Shown: piece after piece, positions 8,764-18,894 of the stretch
How the letters are laid out: every line of letters starts with the position of its first letter
Numbering within the stretch: position 1 is the first letter of the stretch
Origin: Chara braunii
Taxonomy: Eukaryota; Streptophyta; Charophyceae; Charales; Characeae
NCBI GenBank assembly: GCA_003427395.1
Contig: BFEA01000009.1
Location: forward strand, 2,438,932-2,460,685
DNA length: 21,754 bases
Direction: 5' to 3'
Position numbers and translations under genes: made by a program
Notes under the pieces: model-generated
Database searches by the model: none
Told to the model about the DNA's origin: nothing
The model's input: the letters and a program-made list of their open reading frames with translations, nothing else

Positions 8764-11728
8764 GCGCGCGAAGATGGTTACAGTGACAAAGGCACGAAAA
8801 ACTATTCATGCACGCGAAAGAGACTAGACAAGGGGTGTGTGCAAGTGCAAAGAATGCTCAGTGTGTTGACGTCAACGTTGACTCCCGCATGCAGGAAGCT
8901 AAAGAGGGGACACGTGTGCAGACCAAAGGGGAACTAGAGGTGACGATGAGACCAAGCCCGCTAGGGGGTTGTGAGTAAGCGACCGGGAGTAGGGAGTTTT
9001 CAAGGAGCTTCACACATGATTGGGAGAGAGAAGAGCTGTGTGTGACGCGTGAACGCTATGGTGGCAGGTTGACTCAGTCGACGCAAACCGTTTCTTTACT
9101 TGATCTGCGCTCGCTGCTTGGGCAGACTAGGGAAAGCTCTGCGCGAAAGTCTGGTGCGAAACATACGTGATTAGTGACCAGGCAGTAACCAAGGCACGAG
9201 TGGAGAAACGGCGCGCGAGGAGTGGTGCGACGTGTAGGCAATGGTGACTAGGCGGAGGGGAGAGAACTCTCATGCAAAGTGTCGTTGGTGACGTCACTCT
9301 TGTTCCTTCCCTGAAGTAGTTGGCAAAGTCTCCTCCTTACAAAGTCGCCAGCGAGGTTGATGAAGCCTATAAGGGGCTATGAATCGCGAGACGTCAACTT
9401 GATTGTGTTGGTAGTCTGATGTTTGCCTGGAGGGTTGTGGAGATCGGACTCGCATAAGGCAAACTAGAGGGAATGGGGCATGGCCTTTCTTGTTGAAGTG
9501 AACTGCTTTTCATCGAGGACTTTACTTCAGCCAAGCGGTAGGGGAATAGAGTGAGTGAACGAAGGGTTTGCTAATCAAGTAAGAAGTGAAGTCCTCTAGA
9601 CACAAGTGATCTCGGTATGGTATTTGGACTCCACTATTGGATTGGGACTGGACATGCGACCTTGTGCATAGGTGACGCCCCGTGACTTGGCTGTAATGAA
9701 GGCTGACTGATGAAATTCATGAGTATGAGACCCAATTTAGTAGTATTATATTTTAAGCGAGGGAATCCTCGCCTGACCCTATGGTAGGTGCCATCTCCCC
9801 CTCGCTAGCACCGGGTCGCAGGCTCAGTACAAGATTGTAGCAGTCCCGTTCCATAACCGAGGTCAGTAGTTGGCGACGAGGAGAGGAGAAGGGAGAACAA
9901 TGGCGACTTATGAGAAGTGAGGTTTTATGTTATTTTGGGCAATTGCTGAGACGTAAAATACCTGGATTCTGTAATATTGAGGGCCATTCAAGAATTGATG
10001 ATTGAATAGTCTGTTGTTGAGTTCCTTTGCCCGTTTATCAACGATCGGGTTATAAATTGCTCTTTGCAATTTCACTGTTTTGTTTGTTTGTTGAGCTCGT
10101 TTGAACACGAACTTCAAATTTGGCGAGGAAAATCATTATGAGCGAGCCCATGCACGAGCGAATCTGCACGGTAGTTTGGGGAAAAATGATTAATCAACGC
10201 TATGCAAAGGAGAGTGAGGAAACTAAAAACAGATAAGGCGCCTCGCCACCCCCTTCCCTTTCTCTTTGCAACATCCAACATTTTCCCTCGCGTTAGTCTC
10301 CACACTACAAGATCCCCGGAAGAGGTGTAATCATGAGTTGATTAGTCAAACCTTTGGTGAATTTTGTCATGTCCACCTCTCTTGAAATCATCTTATCACC
10401 CCAATGGGAACATATCGGTGCTTTAATCAAGAATCGAGTGGTTTAACGGTGAGCTCGAAGAGATGATCCCTATCGAGCTTGGACTTTCTTATTGGTGGGC
10501 GACGTTGTTTTCCACACAAGGGGGCAAAAGGGGCGCGACATCAGGATCAATCCAAATCAACACAATGTCCTCTCTTGATTATGCATGAATGGGTAAGAAG
10601 AGAACAGTCCTAAGGAAAATCGCACACCTTCGTAAAAAGTTTATGTTTGATGGGGACTAGTAAACCTCATTTTATCTGAACCAAGGTTAAAGGCGGATTG
10701 ACAATGACATACTCACCCATAGGAAAAAAGGGGAAAGAACGAGTTCGTGAAAAAGGCAATTATCGCTACCGCTTTCCTTGATTAGCGGGAGGCGTGACAA
10801 ATCGTGGTCTCACTGTGAGCAAGCCATGCTGGATATCACGTTGTCGAATGAACAAGTGTAGTAGGTGAAAATGTCAGCGAGGGTATACCATGCCTTGTCT
10901 GGACTTTCAAGCAGGCACGGATGCGAGTCGCACTCTGAGCCCGTTCTGTCCTAACTGCTGACTGAGATCGTGTTCAAAGTTGAAGCGTTGAGTATGAGCT
11001 TGCTCTATTCCAAAGTTTATCAGACTCCCAGATTAAGAGCTACTTCTCGGCTAGGACTAGTGCTGCATTCAATCACATTGCGGTAAACGAAATTTAGCGT
11101 CAGGTTCGGACTGGGTACATGACTAATAGGGACGGTATTTACACTCGCTTCCATCGAATCCAGTGCAAGACGGAAAGTCAGGGGCCATGCACTAAGTCCT
11201 TGTAAATCATGTTCCAACATGATCGGCCTAAGTAGAGACCAACAAGGGGTGAACCACTCGAGGAGGGGAATGCACTTGTGATTGTGCAGGTTACATTCCG
11301 CTCAGCGCTTGAGCAATCGAGTGATTCGCCAGTGTATCCGGTTCTGCTTACCCAGAGGCAGTGTTTGACAGTACACCCCCCCCTGGTCGTGGGTTCCTTT
11401 CCAGCCATTTCATTCCAGTTGATCAACAAAAGGGGAGGCGGAAACACGGATGAGGGCAGGGGGAAAAAGTGTGAGAGGGAAAAGCGTTGACGGGCGTTTC
11501 TAACACGTAGCAAAGGGAGGACGGATTACTAGAACTGAGTTAAATCACTTTGCATCATCAGAGATATGGTTTAAGACGTGAGCCTTCGACCATACTGAAA
11601 ACATACTCTAATTTTGCGAACAGTGTACCGAGAGAATCGGATTGGAGGTACAATCCGTGAGGCCACATCATTCAATCATTTGAACAAGAAAAAGGGATAT
11701 CACGGAGGCTCATAATAACTGTCACTCA
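8764..11728. other. long region with no supported gene
   Basis: About 3 kb of mixed-composition sequence. The longest frames (minus 11513-11178 and 11220-11020, minus 10117-9908) lack ATG starts or domains, and I treat them as chance. I found no terminal repeats, RNA genes or tandem arrays by eye. Confidence 0.4.
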
Positions 11729-11910
11729 TATGAGTGTGATTCGACCTGTTTCTTATCAATGTGTCACAACAGTTCTGATCCGTGAGTCAGATCAGACCAG
11801 TTCCTTATCAGTGAGTCAGAACAGTCCTGATCGGTGAGTCAGATCAGACCAGTTCCTGATCATTGAGACATACCATTTCTGATAAGTGAGTCAGATCATT
11901 TCAGATCAGC
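11729..11910. repeat. degenerate tandem repeat rich in TGAGTCA
   Basis: Units of alternating length, about 29 and 23 bases, carry GTGAGTCAGATCAGACCAGT or variants. Exact TGAGTCA occurs at 11783, 11812, 11835 and 11887, with a decayed copy at 11863. TGAGTCA is the binding core of AP-1/GCN4-type bZIP factors and the plant GCN4 motif. The cluster ends about 190 bases before the ATG at 12097, so it could be a promoter-proximal enhancer, or simply a minisatellite. Confidence 0.75.
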
Positions 11911-12096
11911 AGATGCCTGCAGGACAGATCTAACAATAGTAATCGATTGAGCAATAGAAAACAATGATTCAAGTAGCAACGTATGCATCTCTAAGTGTTG
12001 AGAGCAACCTTCCATCCTGAGACCAGAGTCGTCCATAGGCTATCCTATTTATACCCTGGGCCCTAAAAAAATAAATAAATAAAAATAAGGGGGATC

Positions 12097-12450
12097 ATGA
12101 AAGAAGATGAGATCCTCGTGATGAAGTACAATTCTTGCAAGGATAAGAAAGACGGGTGGGAAGATGATGTGTGCCAGGACATGAAATCACATAAGCAAAC
12201 TCAGAGGGAAATTGCTGTCAGAATGGGAGGGGAGAGGATGCTTATTGAGCATGTGGTCTACTTCTATGACCGTAATGGCAAGCTGCACAACACCGGTTCG
12301 TCATTAGAAATGGTGGAGCAGGCCAAAGCGAGGCTCGGAGGAGCACAGGTGGCGTTCGGACTTTCCCTCCCAAAGTTCTTACTTGCATTCCAACCAGTAC
12401 ATGTCGTTCAACGATCTACAGTCCTACTAGTATCCCCATTTAGCAAGTGA
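12097..12450 (+). CDS. hypothetical protein, upstream open frame of a possible two-part gene
   Basis: A 117-codon frame starts at an ATG with an in-frame TAA 21 bases upstream, so the start is well defined. The first two thirds are Lys/Glu/Asp-rich with scattered Met and look coding. The last third turns hydrophobic and Val-rich, which may mean translation has run into an intron; a CAG/GTGGCG donor-like site lies near 12349. The next open stretch (12604-13245) is in the same frame. An AT-rich leader with an AAAT run precedes the ATG. No domain is recognised. Confidence 0.35.
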   Translation: MKEDEILVMKYNSCKDKKDGWEDDVCQDMKSHKQTQREIAVRMGGERMLIEHVVYFYDRNGKLHNTGSSLEMVEQAKARLGGAQVAFGLSLPKFLLAFQPVHVVQRSTVLLVSPFSK

Positions 12451-12518
12451 CTCTCAATGATTTGCAGTTTTCTCGGCATTTCGATGTCAAGTAATCAGAA
12501 TTCGGTGTCTCGTTAATC

Positions 12519-12588
12519 AATCAACATTCAATCTGCATCCAATCAACATTCAATCAGCGTTCCATCAGCACCCAGTCAACATTCATTC
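12519..12588. repeat. 22-bp imperfect tandem repeat
   Basis: AATCAACATTCAATC occurs at 12519 and 12541, with a diverged copy (AGTCAACATTCATTC) at 12574. It lies between the two open stretches of the putative gene, consistent with intronic or non-coding sequence. Confidence 0.6.
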
Positions 12589-12603
12589 ATCCAAGTCACT
12601 TGA

Positions 12604-13245
12604 GATTTCCAGTTAGAAACAATCAGTATGCGGCTATTCTTCTCGTTCTACACCAAAGATCGGTTTCAGTGTCCATCACAAGATTCACAACATATGAGTA
12701 CAGTTCAATTATTCCCAATTGAAGGATCAGTCTTATCCAGTCTCAACAGAATTGCCTCTAAGGATGCCTTTTAGTATCGGTACGTCAGTGCAACTGGTTT
12801 CAAGCAGGGGGATTTATCTATCTTTATAGTTCATATTGAGTTCACGGAGAGTACCATTCATGACCTGAGAATCTACCTGAAGAAGGGCAAGGAGGCCCAT
12901 GAGCATTTTGACTCAGTTTGGATCTCAGCAGCCTTATACCTTGAGAGGAAGGAGAGGGAGCTAGATGAGAGCGGAGTGAAGCTGATCCGTAGTTTTGGAC
13001 CGAAGCTTTACACTGACTACCCTAGGCCTCCAGTACCTTTCACTCTCTCAAACGGATCTTGCTGGTGTGACTTGGTTGGTTTGGCAAAGAGATACATCTC
13101 ACCAACACAAATTGAGTATGAGACAGTGATAGAGCCGTCAGAGTTCCGACATCTCAGACGAGGGATTTTCTCTCAACCATACCTTCGTACTCTACGGGAG
13201 GAATTCTGCGTTATGGTTGACTTCCGTATCATGGGACTTGGATGA
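12604..13245 (+). pseudogene. hypothetical protein, downstream open stretch with one internal stop
   Basis: From the TGA at 12601 this frame is open to the TGA at 13243-13245, apart from a single TAG at 12772-12774. ATG codons lie at 12628 and 12976. The part after the TAG gives about 156 residues of protein-like sequence: a charged helix-like segment, then a Pro/Tyr-rich turn, a Cys-x-Cys, and a C-terminal Arg/Phe-rich segment. It shares the frame of 12097-12450. Either the TAG lies within an intron and the stretch from about 12806 is an exon, or this is a decaying gene. No known family is recognised. Confidence 0.35.
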
Positions 13246-13835
13246 AAATGCTCAGAGCTAGCAGGCTTCAGGTGGCTCTACATCTAGAGGCCACAACCTC
13301 AGAGAGTATGGAGACATGGCTCGGAGCACAAGAAACACTCAGGAAAATGAGAGACTGAGTGTATGACCGAGAAGGATGAGTGAGGACTCTTAACTAGTGC
13401 TGACTAAGCTCTTTATATATACTCTTTGAGATTATTATGAGTTCTCATTCTTCCCTCACTTATCTTGTCATTGCTCGAGTCAGTCAATCTTGCTTCTTTT
13501 GCATTGCCTCTGCTTGATGATTGCGTTCTCTGATGATCCTGTCACAATTCTCAAAATTAGGAAATTGACAAAATTGATGCGTGCATGACATACCAGAATT
13601 TTATAATTAATATTTTCATGATTCTTGCTCTTCCGAATCAAAATAAAAGATTCCCAAGACAGGGGATCGGCGAAGACTGCATTCGAAGGGTCTCGCTTGA
13701 AGCCGGACGCACACAACAGGAAGGGATTTGCTTCAATTAATTTATTTACTTATTGCAAAACAACATTCAAATGTTGTGTGACAACCTGTTGGCTTTCTGG
13801 TCACCTGAAGAGGTATGACTAGAAAAAGTGAGACA
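13246..13835. other. region with no supported gene
   Basis: AT-rich sequence between the unrecognised gene candidate and the left end of the Penelope-like element. Short frames only. A target-site duplication for the element was not found here because its right end lies outside the window. Confidence 0.4.
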
Positions 13836-14562
13836 ACGTCCCGCTTTGACCCCTAGCCATATATCATCTAACGAGCCAGTCTAGCTCCTGAGCCATGTTT
13901 GTCCCGTTGTCACCCATCTGGCATGAGCCGGTCCCACATATGTCAACATCCCAACAACCAGCTTACACCTCACATGTCCGCCTATCCCTGCCAAGGCGCA
14001 GGTTATCCCCCTAGTCAAGTTATGATTATGAATCCCTTAATTGTTAGGCTGGAAGTCCCTACAAATAGTCAAAATGAACAGCCCTGCCCAGGTCTGAAAT
14101 AAGACCGCCAGAACCGAACGTCAAAAGATGATGATGAAACCTATCAAAATCCTAGAGAAAACCCACTCGTGGGATCCGCCAGTCATTGTTCTAAAACGAG
14201 CAAAGTACCAACCCTGAACTGGTCTAGATTCCTAAGCAGTTCCTTCCACGTTGCTTACCAATCAGACAAAAGTCAGCCCCCCCAACAGGGCATGACCTAG
14301 GCACCCAAAATGCTCATTTTTCCCGTACACCGGGTGAAAAGAAACAAAACAACGCCCATTACGAAAATCGTTCTAACCCGAAAGTGGTCTGCGAATGAAA
14401 TAACTAAGAAAAAAGTAAAGTAAAAGCAAAAATAAAAGTAAAAGTAAAAATCCGGTTTCCCAGCTTCAGAACCGCTTAACGCGTCCATTTCTGGTTCGAC
14501 CAGCTGCATAAGTCAAGGATTTCCACAGACACTTCAGTGTTGTATTTGGCACAGCCTTGGCC
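13836..14562 (-). repeat. left copy of the flanking direct repeat (pseudo-LTR)
   Basis: This aligns along its length with 20504-21754 in the same orientation, at roughly 90% identity by eye apart from the MITE insertion and small indels. It begins at ACGTCCCGC in both copies and stays alignable to the window end (left position 14562). Its outer edge is only 50 bases from the RT stop at 14612. It carries an AAAAGT-type simple repeat at about 14409-14450, also found in the right copy. In Penelope-like elements such repeats arise from tandem or partial copies rather than LTR synthesis. Confidence 0.9.
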
Positions 14563-14611
14563 AAACTGGACAGGGCATCGAGAGAGAGGTTTGCTTCGCA
14601 TATTGTAAAAC

Positions 14612-15538
14612 CTATAGCCCCAACGACGAGTTCCTTGCCCGTTGCGTGGTTCCACAGGCGTTTGAACTTGAAGTCAGGATAGCCTTGTTAACCGACTTAG
14701 CTGAGTAGGAGTTATAATCTTGTATTGTTTGAAAATCCAGCTTCCCAACTCCATACAGTGAGTCGGTATTCTTAGTCCTTGGTACGAAATGCACCTGCAG
14801 AGGTCTGCTATAGATAAGCATCTGCCCGCCCACAAAATCCCAGGCGACTCTACAGTCATCCTTGCGGACGACCTCCAGATTGCGATCGTAGATCGATTCG
14901 AAGTCTCCGAACAAAACGTTCGGGGTATCCTGTGAGCCCCCGGAGGCAGGAATCCCCACGATGATAGTAATATCGTCCATGATACGCCATCCGCCCAGTA
15001 GTCTGTTGTCGCTGCCCAACTCCTGAATGAATTTCAACTCAGCCATCGCACAAGTGATGGAAGCTAGGATTGGTCTAGTCGACTTGCCCATAGGGATCCC
15101 GAATATCTGTCTCACGAGCCGTTGTCCGCACCTAACCATCGAGTGCTTGAGGTCGTATCTCACTCCCTCCATAACACTCTCTAGCTTCAAGCTAACGTAA
15201 ACATCCATCTTCGTCTTGTTATCGCTCAGCATGCAGATCTTGCCTCTCATAGACACCCTCACCTGTAAGTACCCGTTATCCTCATACCTCCTGATAAGTT
15301 GATTGATCTCTTGCATCACCGCTCCATGTGGAATGCGGAAAAACATCTCCTTAACATCATAGCATCTCCCCACTGCTCTGTCACAACCGGTCGTTCTCAA
15401 CTTTTGAGAAGCCCCCTCCAGTCTCTCCGTAAGATCAGCTATCGAGTTCAGATAGAACGTGTTGTTGGTCGGCAGTCTCTTCAACATCAAGTGCAGTGCT
15501 CTAACAACTCTCTTCTGGGCTAAGGCTGCCGCATGCAA
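14612..15538 (-). pseudogene. reverse transcriptase core (palm) of the Penelope-like element
   Basis: A 308-codon frame without a true ATG (it opens at TTG), continuing the RT domain after a frameshift. RT motif A is CYDVKEMF at residues 59-66 (catalytic Asp61), motif B is GIPMGKSTRPILA at 147-159, and motif C is IMDDI at 186-190 (Asp188, Asp189). All three catalytic aspartates are kept. The GIPMGK-x-PILA form of motif B and the lack of RNase H or integrase downstream fit a Penelope-type RT, not a Ty1 or Ty3 pol. Its role would be target-primed synthesis of the element's cDNA. The frame ends 50 bases before the flanking direct repeat. Confidence 0.85.
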
Positions 15539-15974
15539 TCGGTCTCCTGAGGGAGAGATCTTTATGTTTGGGGATCACATAAGTTGTCCCCAGGCGTCTG
15601 TCAGGTCTCCAGGGACCTATCTTGTGAAGTCCTTGCTTGCGGAAATCCTGCTTGCACTTCTGAAGGATCTCCATTTCTGTTCGCAAAGTTCCAATCTGCT
15701 CGTAGTTAGTATTCCAAGTGAACGTCTTTCTGAAACTGTGTCGGTACAAAACAAGACAGATCCCCGCCGTGTCCCCTGGGTTCCTGTCAATAAGGGCGAG
15801 AACCAAGCCCGCAAAACTTGTAGTACTCCAAGTTCTAACCTCCTCGTCGGACCAGGCCGATACGCCCAACTTCTGTCCCATGAGAACTTGTAACCGGTCG
15901 ACTATCGGTATCACAACTTTCTTCACATATTTCACTGTATCAAAAATTGTTGTCGCAATTGTGGTGATGTCCAA
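15501..15974 (-). pseudogene. N-terminal fingers region of the same reverse transcriptase
   Basis: A 157-codon frame, opening at TTG rather than ATG, carries TTYVIPKHKDLSLRRPIA at residues 130-147. This is the RT fingers motif (basic residues followed by R-P-I) that binds template and incoming nucleotide. Coding-like sequence then leaves this frame around 15533-15538, where the palm frame (14612-15538) takes over, so a one-base-type indel lies exactly after R-P-I. The upstream part matches a helical linker. This is direct evidence that the copy is inactivated. Confidence 0.75.
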
Positions 15975-16600
15975 CGCCTTCTCCGTTCATGTGATGTTCT
16001 TCGAGTTGCAGACGAACACCGAATCTTCAAGATCCGAGAACCTAGTAGCACGTGTCCGTCCTGTTTCGGAAGTTTCGACACCCGGCAAGGGCAGGGAAAC
16101 TCTTCGTCTGTCGCAAAATCTTTCTGGTTATGAATCAGTTCTGCTACGTTACGATTGCACATCCAGAGAATGCGTATTCTAGTACTCATGAAATCTGCAA
16201 GAGGCTTATCCTCGATAGCCTCTACTTTCACTCGTTTCGTTATCTTTCTAATCCTGCCTTACGAATCCGCGGATCGAAGAGCAGTCTAACATAAACCTTC
16301 TTCCTAACACCCGTACTAGTCTTCCTCCCGATTACTCTGTTTAGTTTAGTACGTAACAAGTGTTTCATTTGCTTGTGCGTGAACAATTCCGCACTCTTAT
16401 ACAGCCCTATCAGTTTCCTAGTGGAAAGCGCCGACAATTTGGAGTCCGGTCTCGGTCGTCTAAGAAGTGTAACCAGCGTCGCCTTTTTCGTTCTGTCGTC
16501 GACTTGGACTTCCGTATCTCCAGGAATCGCATTGTACCCCCTAGTTGCACTTCCTTCTTAGCTCCTCGAAGTCGGGTAGTACGTCCCGACATTTCAAGTA
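15932..16600 (-). pseudogene. linker region between GIY-YIG and RT with Cys/His cluster
   Basis: At least three phase-shifted minus-strand frames (about 16592-16410, 16437-16240, 16231-15932) join the endonuclease to the RT. The last one contains His34, Cys47, Cys49 and His60 around HNQKDF and PCPCR, a possible zinc-binding H/C cluster. Chlamys and Naiad elements are described as having a zinc-finger-like CCHH region in this interdomain position, so the location fits; the assignment of this cluster to it is my inference. The 16437-16240 frame is Lys/Arg-rich and likely helical. None has a genuine ATG-led reading frame across the interval. Confidence 0.55.
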
Positions 16601-16631
16601 CGGAATCTCTAAACCTCTGTATAATTCTCCG

Positions 16632-17327
16632 CTATCTGTCGGCCCAACTGGCACCACCAGAAACATGTACCACCTTCTCCCCTTTCCCCACGTGGTCAGC
16701 TAACCATATCAAGACCGAGGTAAAGGACATACTTTGATATTCAAAAGTAATTATAGTTGTCTTCCCGATCTGTACATTCCCTGCTCTCCCTTTTCTTTCC
16801 CTTCTACCTTTGCTACACCTCCCCTTCGACAGTTTCTCGGTCTTCCCCAGTTCCCGAGTATTCAAACTCAGACTAAGATTTGTAATGAGGTGTCTCTTGA
16901 AGGCGTAATCATTTGCTCCACTAGTGTGTCTGATCGGAATAATCACATACCGATCAATGCCAAACTTTCTAAGCCATCGGTACAGGTGTGGTGTTAGACC
17001 TAACGAATTGCTCAATGCGTTCCTACAATGCTCCCTCCACCGTTGAATTATCGGTCTAACAGTGCAGCCTACATAAGTTTTCCTAGTCCATGGGCTCACA
17101 ACAGCATACACACCGCCGGCATCTAGGTTAAGTAAGCCACCCATCCCGTGCATCTTCGTGAGGTACTTACTCAGCCAGGGTATTTGTCCCTGCACCGTAA
17201 GCATTAGCGTAGTGGTCGTGATTGCGCACTCGATTCTCCAATTCACCTCTCCAATAATATTACGTTCCCGCTCGCAGCACCGCCCTAGCCTGCAGCCATC
17301 GACACAGTGTGTCCCATAGCATGGCAT
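16632..17327 (-). pseudogene. GIY-YIG endonuclease domain of the Penelope-like element
   Basis: A 231-codon frame with an ATG at 17327. The nuclease signature is GVY at residues 72-74, ten intervening residues, then YVG at 85-87, followed by the helix RPIIQRWREH with the expected catalytic-type Arg96 and His100. The active site of this family uses Tyr, Arg and a later Glu to cut DNA. A basic Lys/Arg-rich stretch (about 160-185) follows. On the minus strand the frame lies upstream of the RT, giving the permuted order. It was probably part of one long polyprotein with the RT and is separated from it only by frameshifts; whether the ATG is the natural start is uncertain. Confidence 0.85.
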
Positions 17328-17346
17328 TGGACGGGGTCTCTAACCG

Positions 17347-17715
17347 TCATTCCGAGTCTCCAGCAGGTTGGAACGGTGCCGAGCGTATAATAACCGGAAC
17401 TTGCTTCGTGACCGGCTTCTCCGCGGTAGTCCGGTCCTTGGTGAAATCCTTCCATGGTGACCCGGACACTTCTGTCTTGTGTCTGACCTTCCTAGTCTCT
17501 GTGTTTCGTTCCTCCTCGAAACCGTCGTAGGCCAGCTCCACCTGGTATCTAGCCAGTTACTCGACAACTTTCAGTTTCTTGGTGTACTTAATTCCCTTCT
17601 TCTTGCATAATTTCTTTACCACCTCCACCTTCTTCGCGGAGTAGATCTTATGCGAAGAGATATAGTACTCGATCAGTCCCTTCTGAGGGCGCCGCCAGAC
17701 CCTTAAAACCTCCCG
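17347..17715 (-). pseudogene. basic SAP-like segment, in-frame stop
   Basis: One minus-strand frame runs from 17715 to the stop at 17347, broken only by a TAA at 17559-17557. Before the stop there is a Lys-rich helix-turn pattern (YSAKKVEVVKKLCKKKGIKY) resembling the short helix-loop-helix of SAP-type DNA-binding modules; after it comes ARYQVELAYDGF and a Lys/Thr-rich tail. It lies between the gag-like frame and the GIY-YIG frame and is probably part of the same polyprotein or the C-terminus of the gag-like protein. The SAP resemblance is based on pattern alone. Confidence 0.45.
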
Positions 17716-17791
17716 TCAAGGGCGTCATTGGTTCCGTACCTCGGTCACACTCCTCTTTATATTCTATTTCTTCCTCATCTACAATTCTTCT

Positions 17792-18894
17792 CTATCTCGA
17801 CCCCTCGCCTTTCTTATATGTTTTAGGCGGCGTCCCCACCGAATGTGTCTTCCCCTTACCCTTCAACCTCCTCGCCTTCCTCTTGTGTCTTCTAGCAATA
17901 TTCTTCTCCGTGGAGTTGTGTCGTGCTACCGTTTTCCTGTTATCAGATTTTGAAGTTGTGGTACCGGTGATCTCGTCCTCATATTTGCTTTCGGTATCCG
18001 ATTCATCACTAGAGGTTTCCCTCCTCTTTTTAACCCGCTTTTCTTTCTTCGTCTTTATGGACACCCTCTTCTTGATGAATCTCTTCTTCTTCTTTCTCTT
18101 CTTGTCGGCCCCCTTAGTCGTGGATACGACCTTCTCTGCCTCCGCATTGGTCCTCCTCCATTCTTCCATCATCTCCGCTCTCGGCTGCAACTTGAATTCT
18201 TCAGCTTTCCGGGCGAAGTCCTGTGTTCTCCTGAGTCCGTCTTCCTCTCTCATCTTTTTTTTTCCCTCCAATCTTCTCTTCTCCTCTATTTCCTGTCGCT
18301 CCTTCCTTACTTGTCGAAAGTGTTCCTTCATCTCCTCTAATTCGGGATCTCCGTTCTGTGCCCCGAAGCTTCTCCCTCTGCTGGACCAGCAATCTCGGGC
18401 GATATGCCCGGGTTTTCCGTAGTTGTAACATCCGCTATTGCCTCCCACTGGTCCTCCCCCACCTCCCAAGTAGCCGCCACCATTCCCATAGCCTTGTCTG
18501 CTTCCATAGTTCTACCCGCTATCTCCGACACCCTGGGGCGAAGTCCTGTGTTCTCCTGAGTTCGTCTTCCTCTCTCATCTTTCTTTTTTCCTCCAATCTT
18601 CTCCTCTTCTATTTCTTGCCGCTCCTTCCTTACTTGTCGAAAATGTTCCTTTATCTCCTCTAATTCGGGATCTCTGTTCTGTGCCCCGAAGCTCCTCCCT
18701 CTGCGGGACCAGCAATCTCGGGCGATATGCCCGGGTTTTCCGTAGTTGTAACATCCGCTATTGCCTCCCACTGGTCCTCTCCCACCTCCCAAGTAGCCGC
18801 CACCATTCCCATAGCCTTGTCCGCTTCCATAGTTCTGCCCGCTACCTCCGACACCCTGGTTGCCCCCCTCGGGGCCGTTCGTGAGAAACATCAT
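17792..18894 (-). pseudogene. gag-like zinc-knuckle and coiled-coil protein, disrupted by duplication
   Basis: The ATG at 18894 is preceded by an in-frame stop at 18919-18921, supporting the start. Order: a Gly/Asn/Tyr-rich head, a zinc-knuckle-like motif CYNYGKPGHIARDC, a long Glu/Arg/Lys coiled coil (from DPELEE onward), and a very basic Lys/Arg/Ser tail ending at 17792. The knuckle has Tyr where the second Cys of C-x2-C-x4-H-x4-C is expected, in both copies. A 325-bp tandem duplication repeats the knuckle and early coiled coil and shifts the frame, giving two partial frames (18894-18337 and 18469-17792). It probably served as a nucleic-acid chaperone or particle protein for the element. 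Similar proteins are, from memory, abundant in Chara. Confidence 0.7.
18211..18859. repeat. 325-bp tandem duplication
   Basis: GGGCGAAGTCCTGTGTTCTC starts copies at 18211 and 18536. The copies are nearly identical over about 325 bases, with a few substitutions and a small indel. The period is not a multiple of three, so the duplication breaks the gag-like reading frame. High similarity implies it arose after the element had begun to decay. Confidence 0.93.

Noticed and set aside
14480-14510. GGTTCGACC resembling a tRNA B box
   Set aside because: No A box or cloverleaf can be placed around it, and the right-hand copy has lost the motif (GATTCGACC).
15299-16737. Plus-strand open frames opposite the RT and linker (up to 154 codons)
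   Set aside because: They are antisense to clearly recognisable RT and linker sequence and show no motifs of their own.
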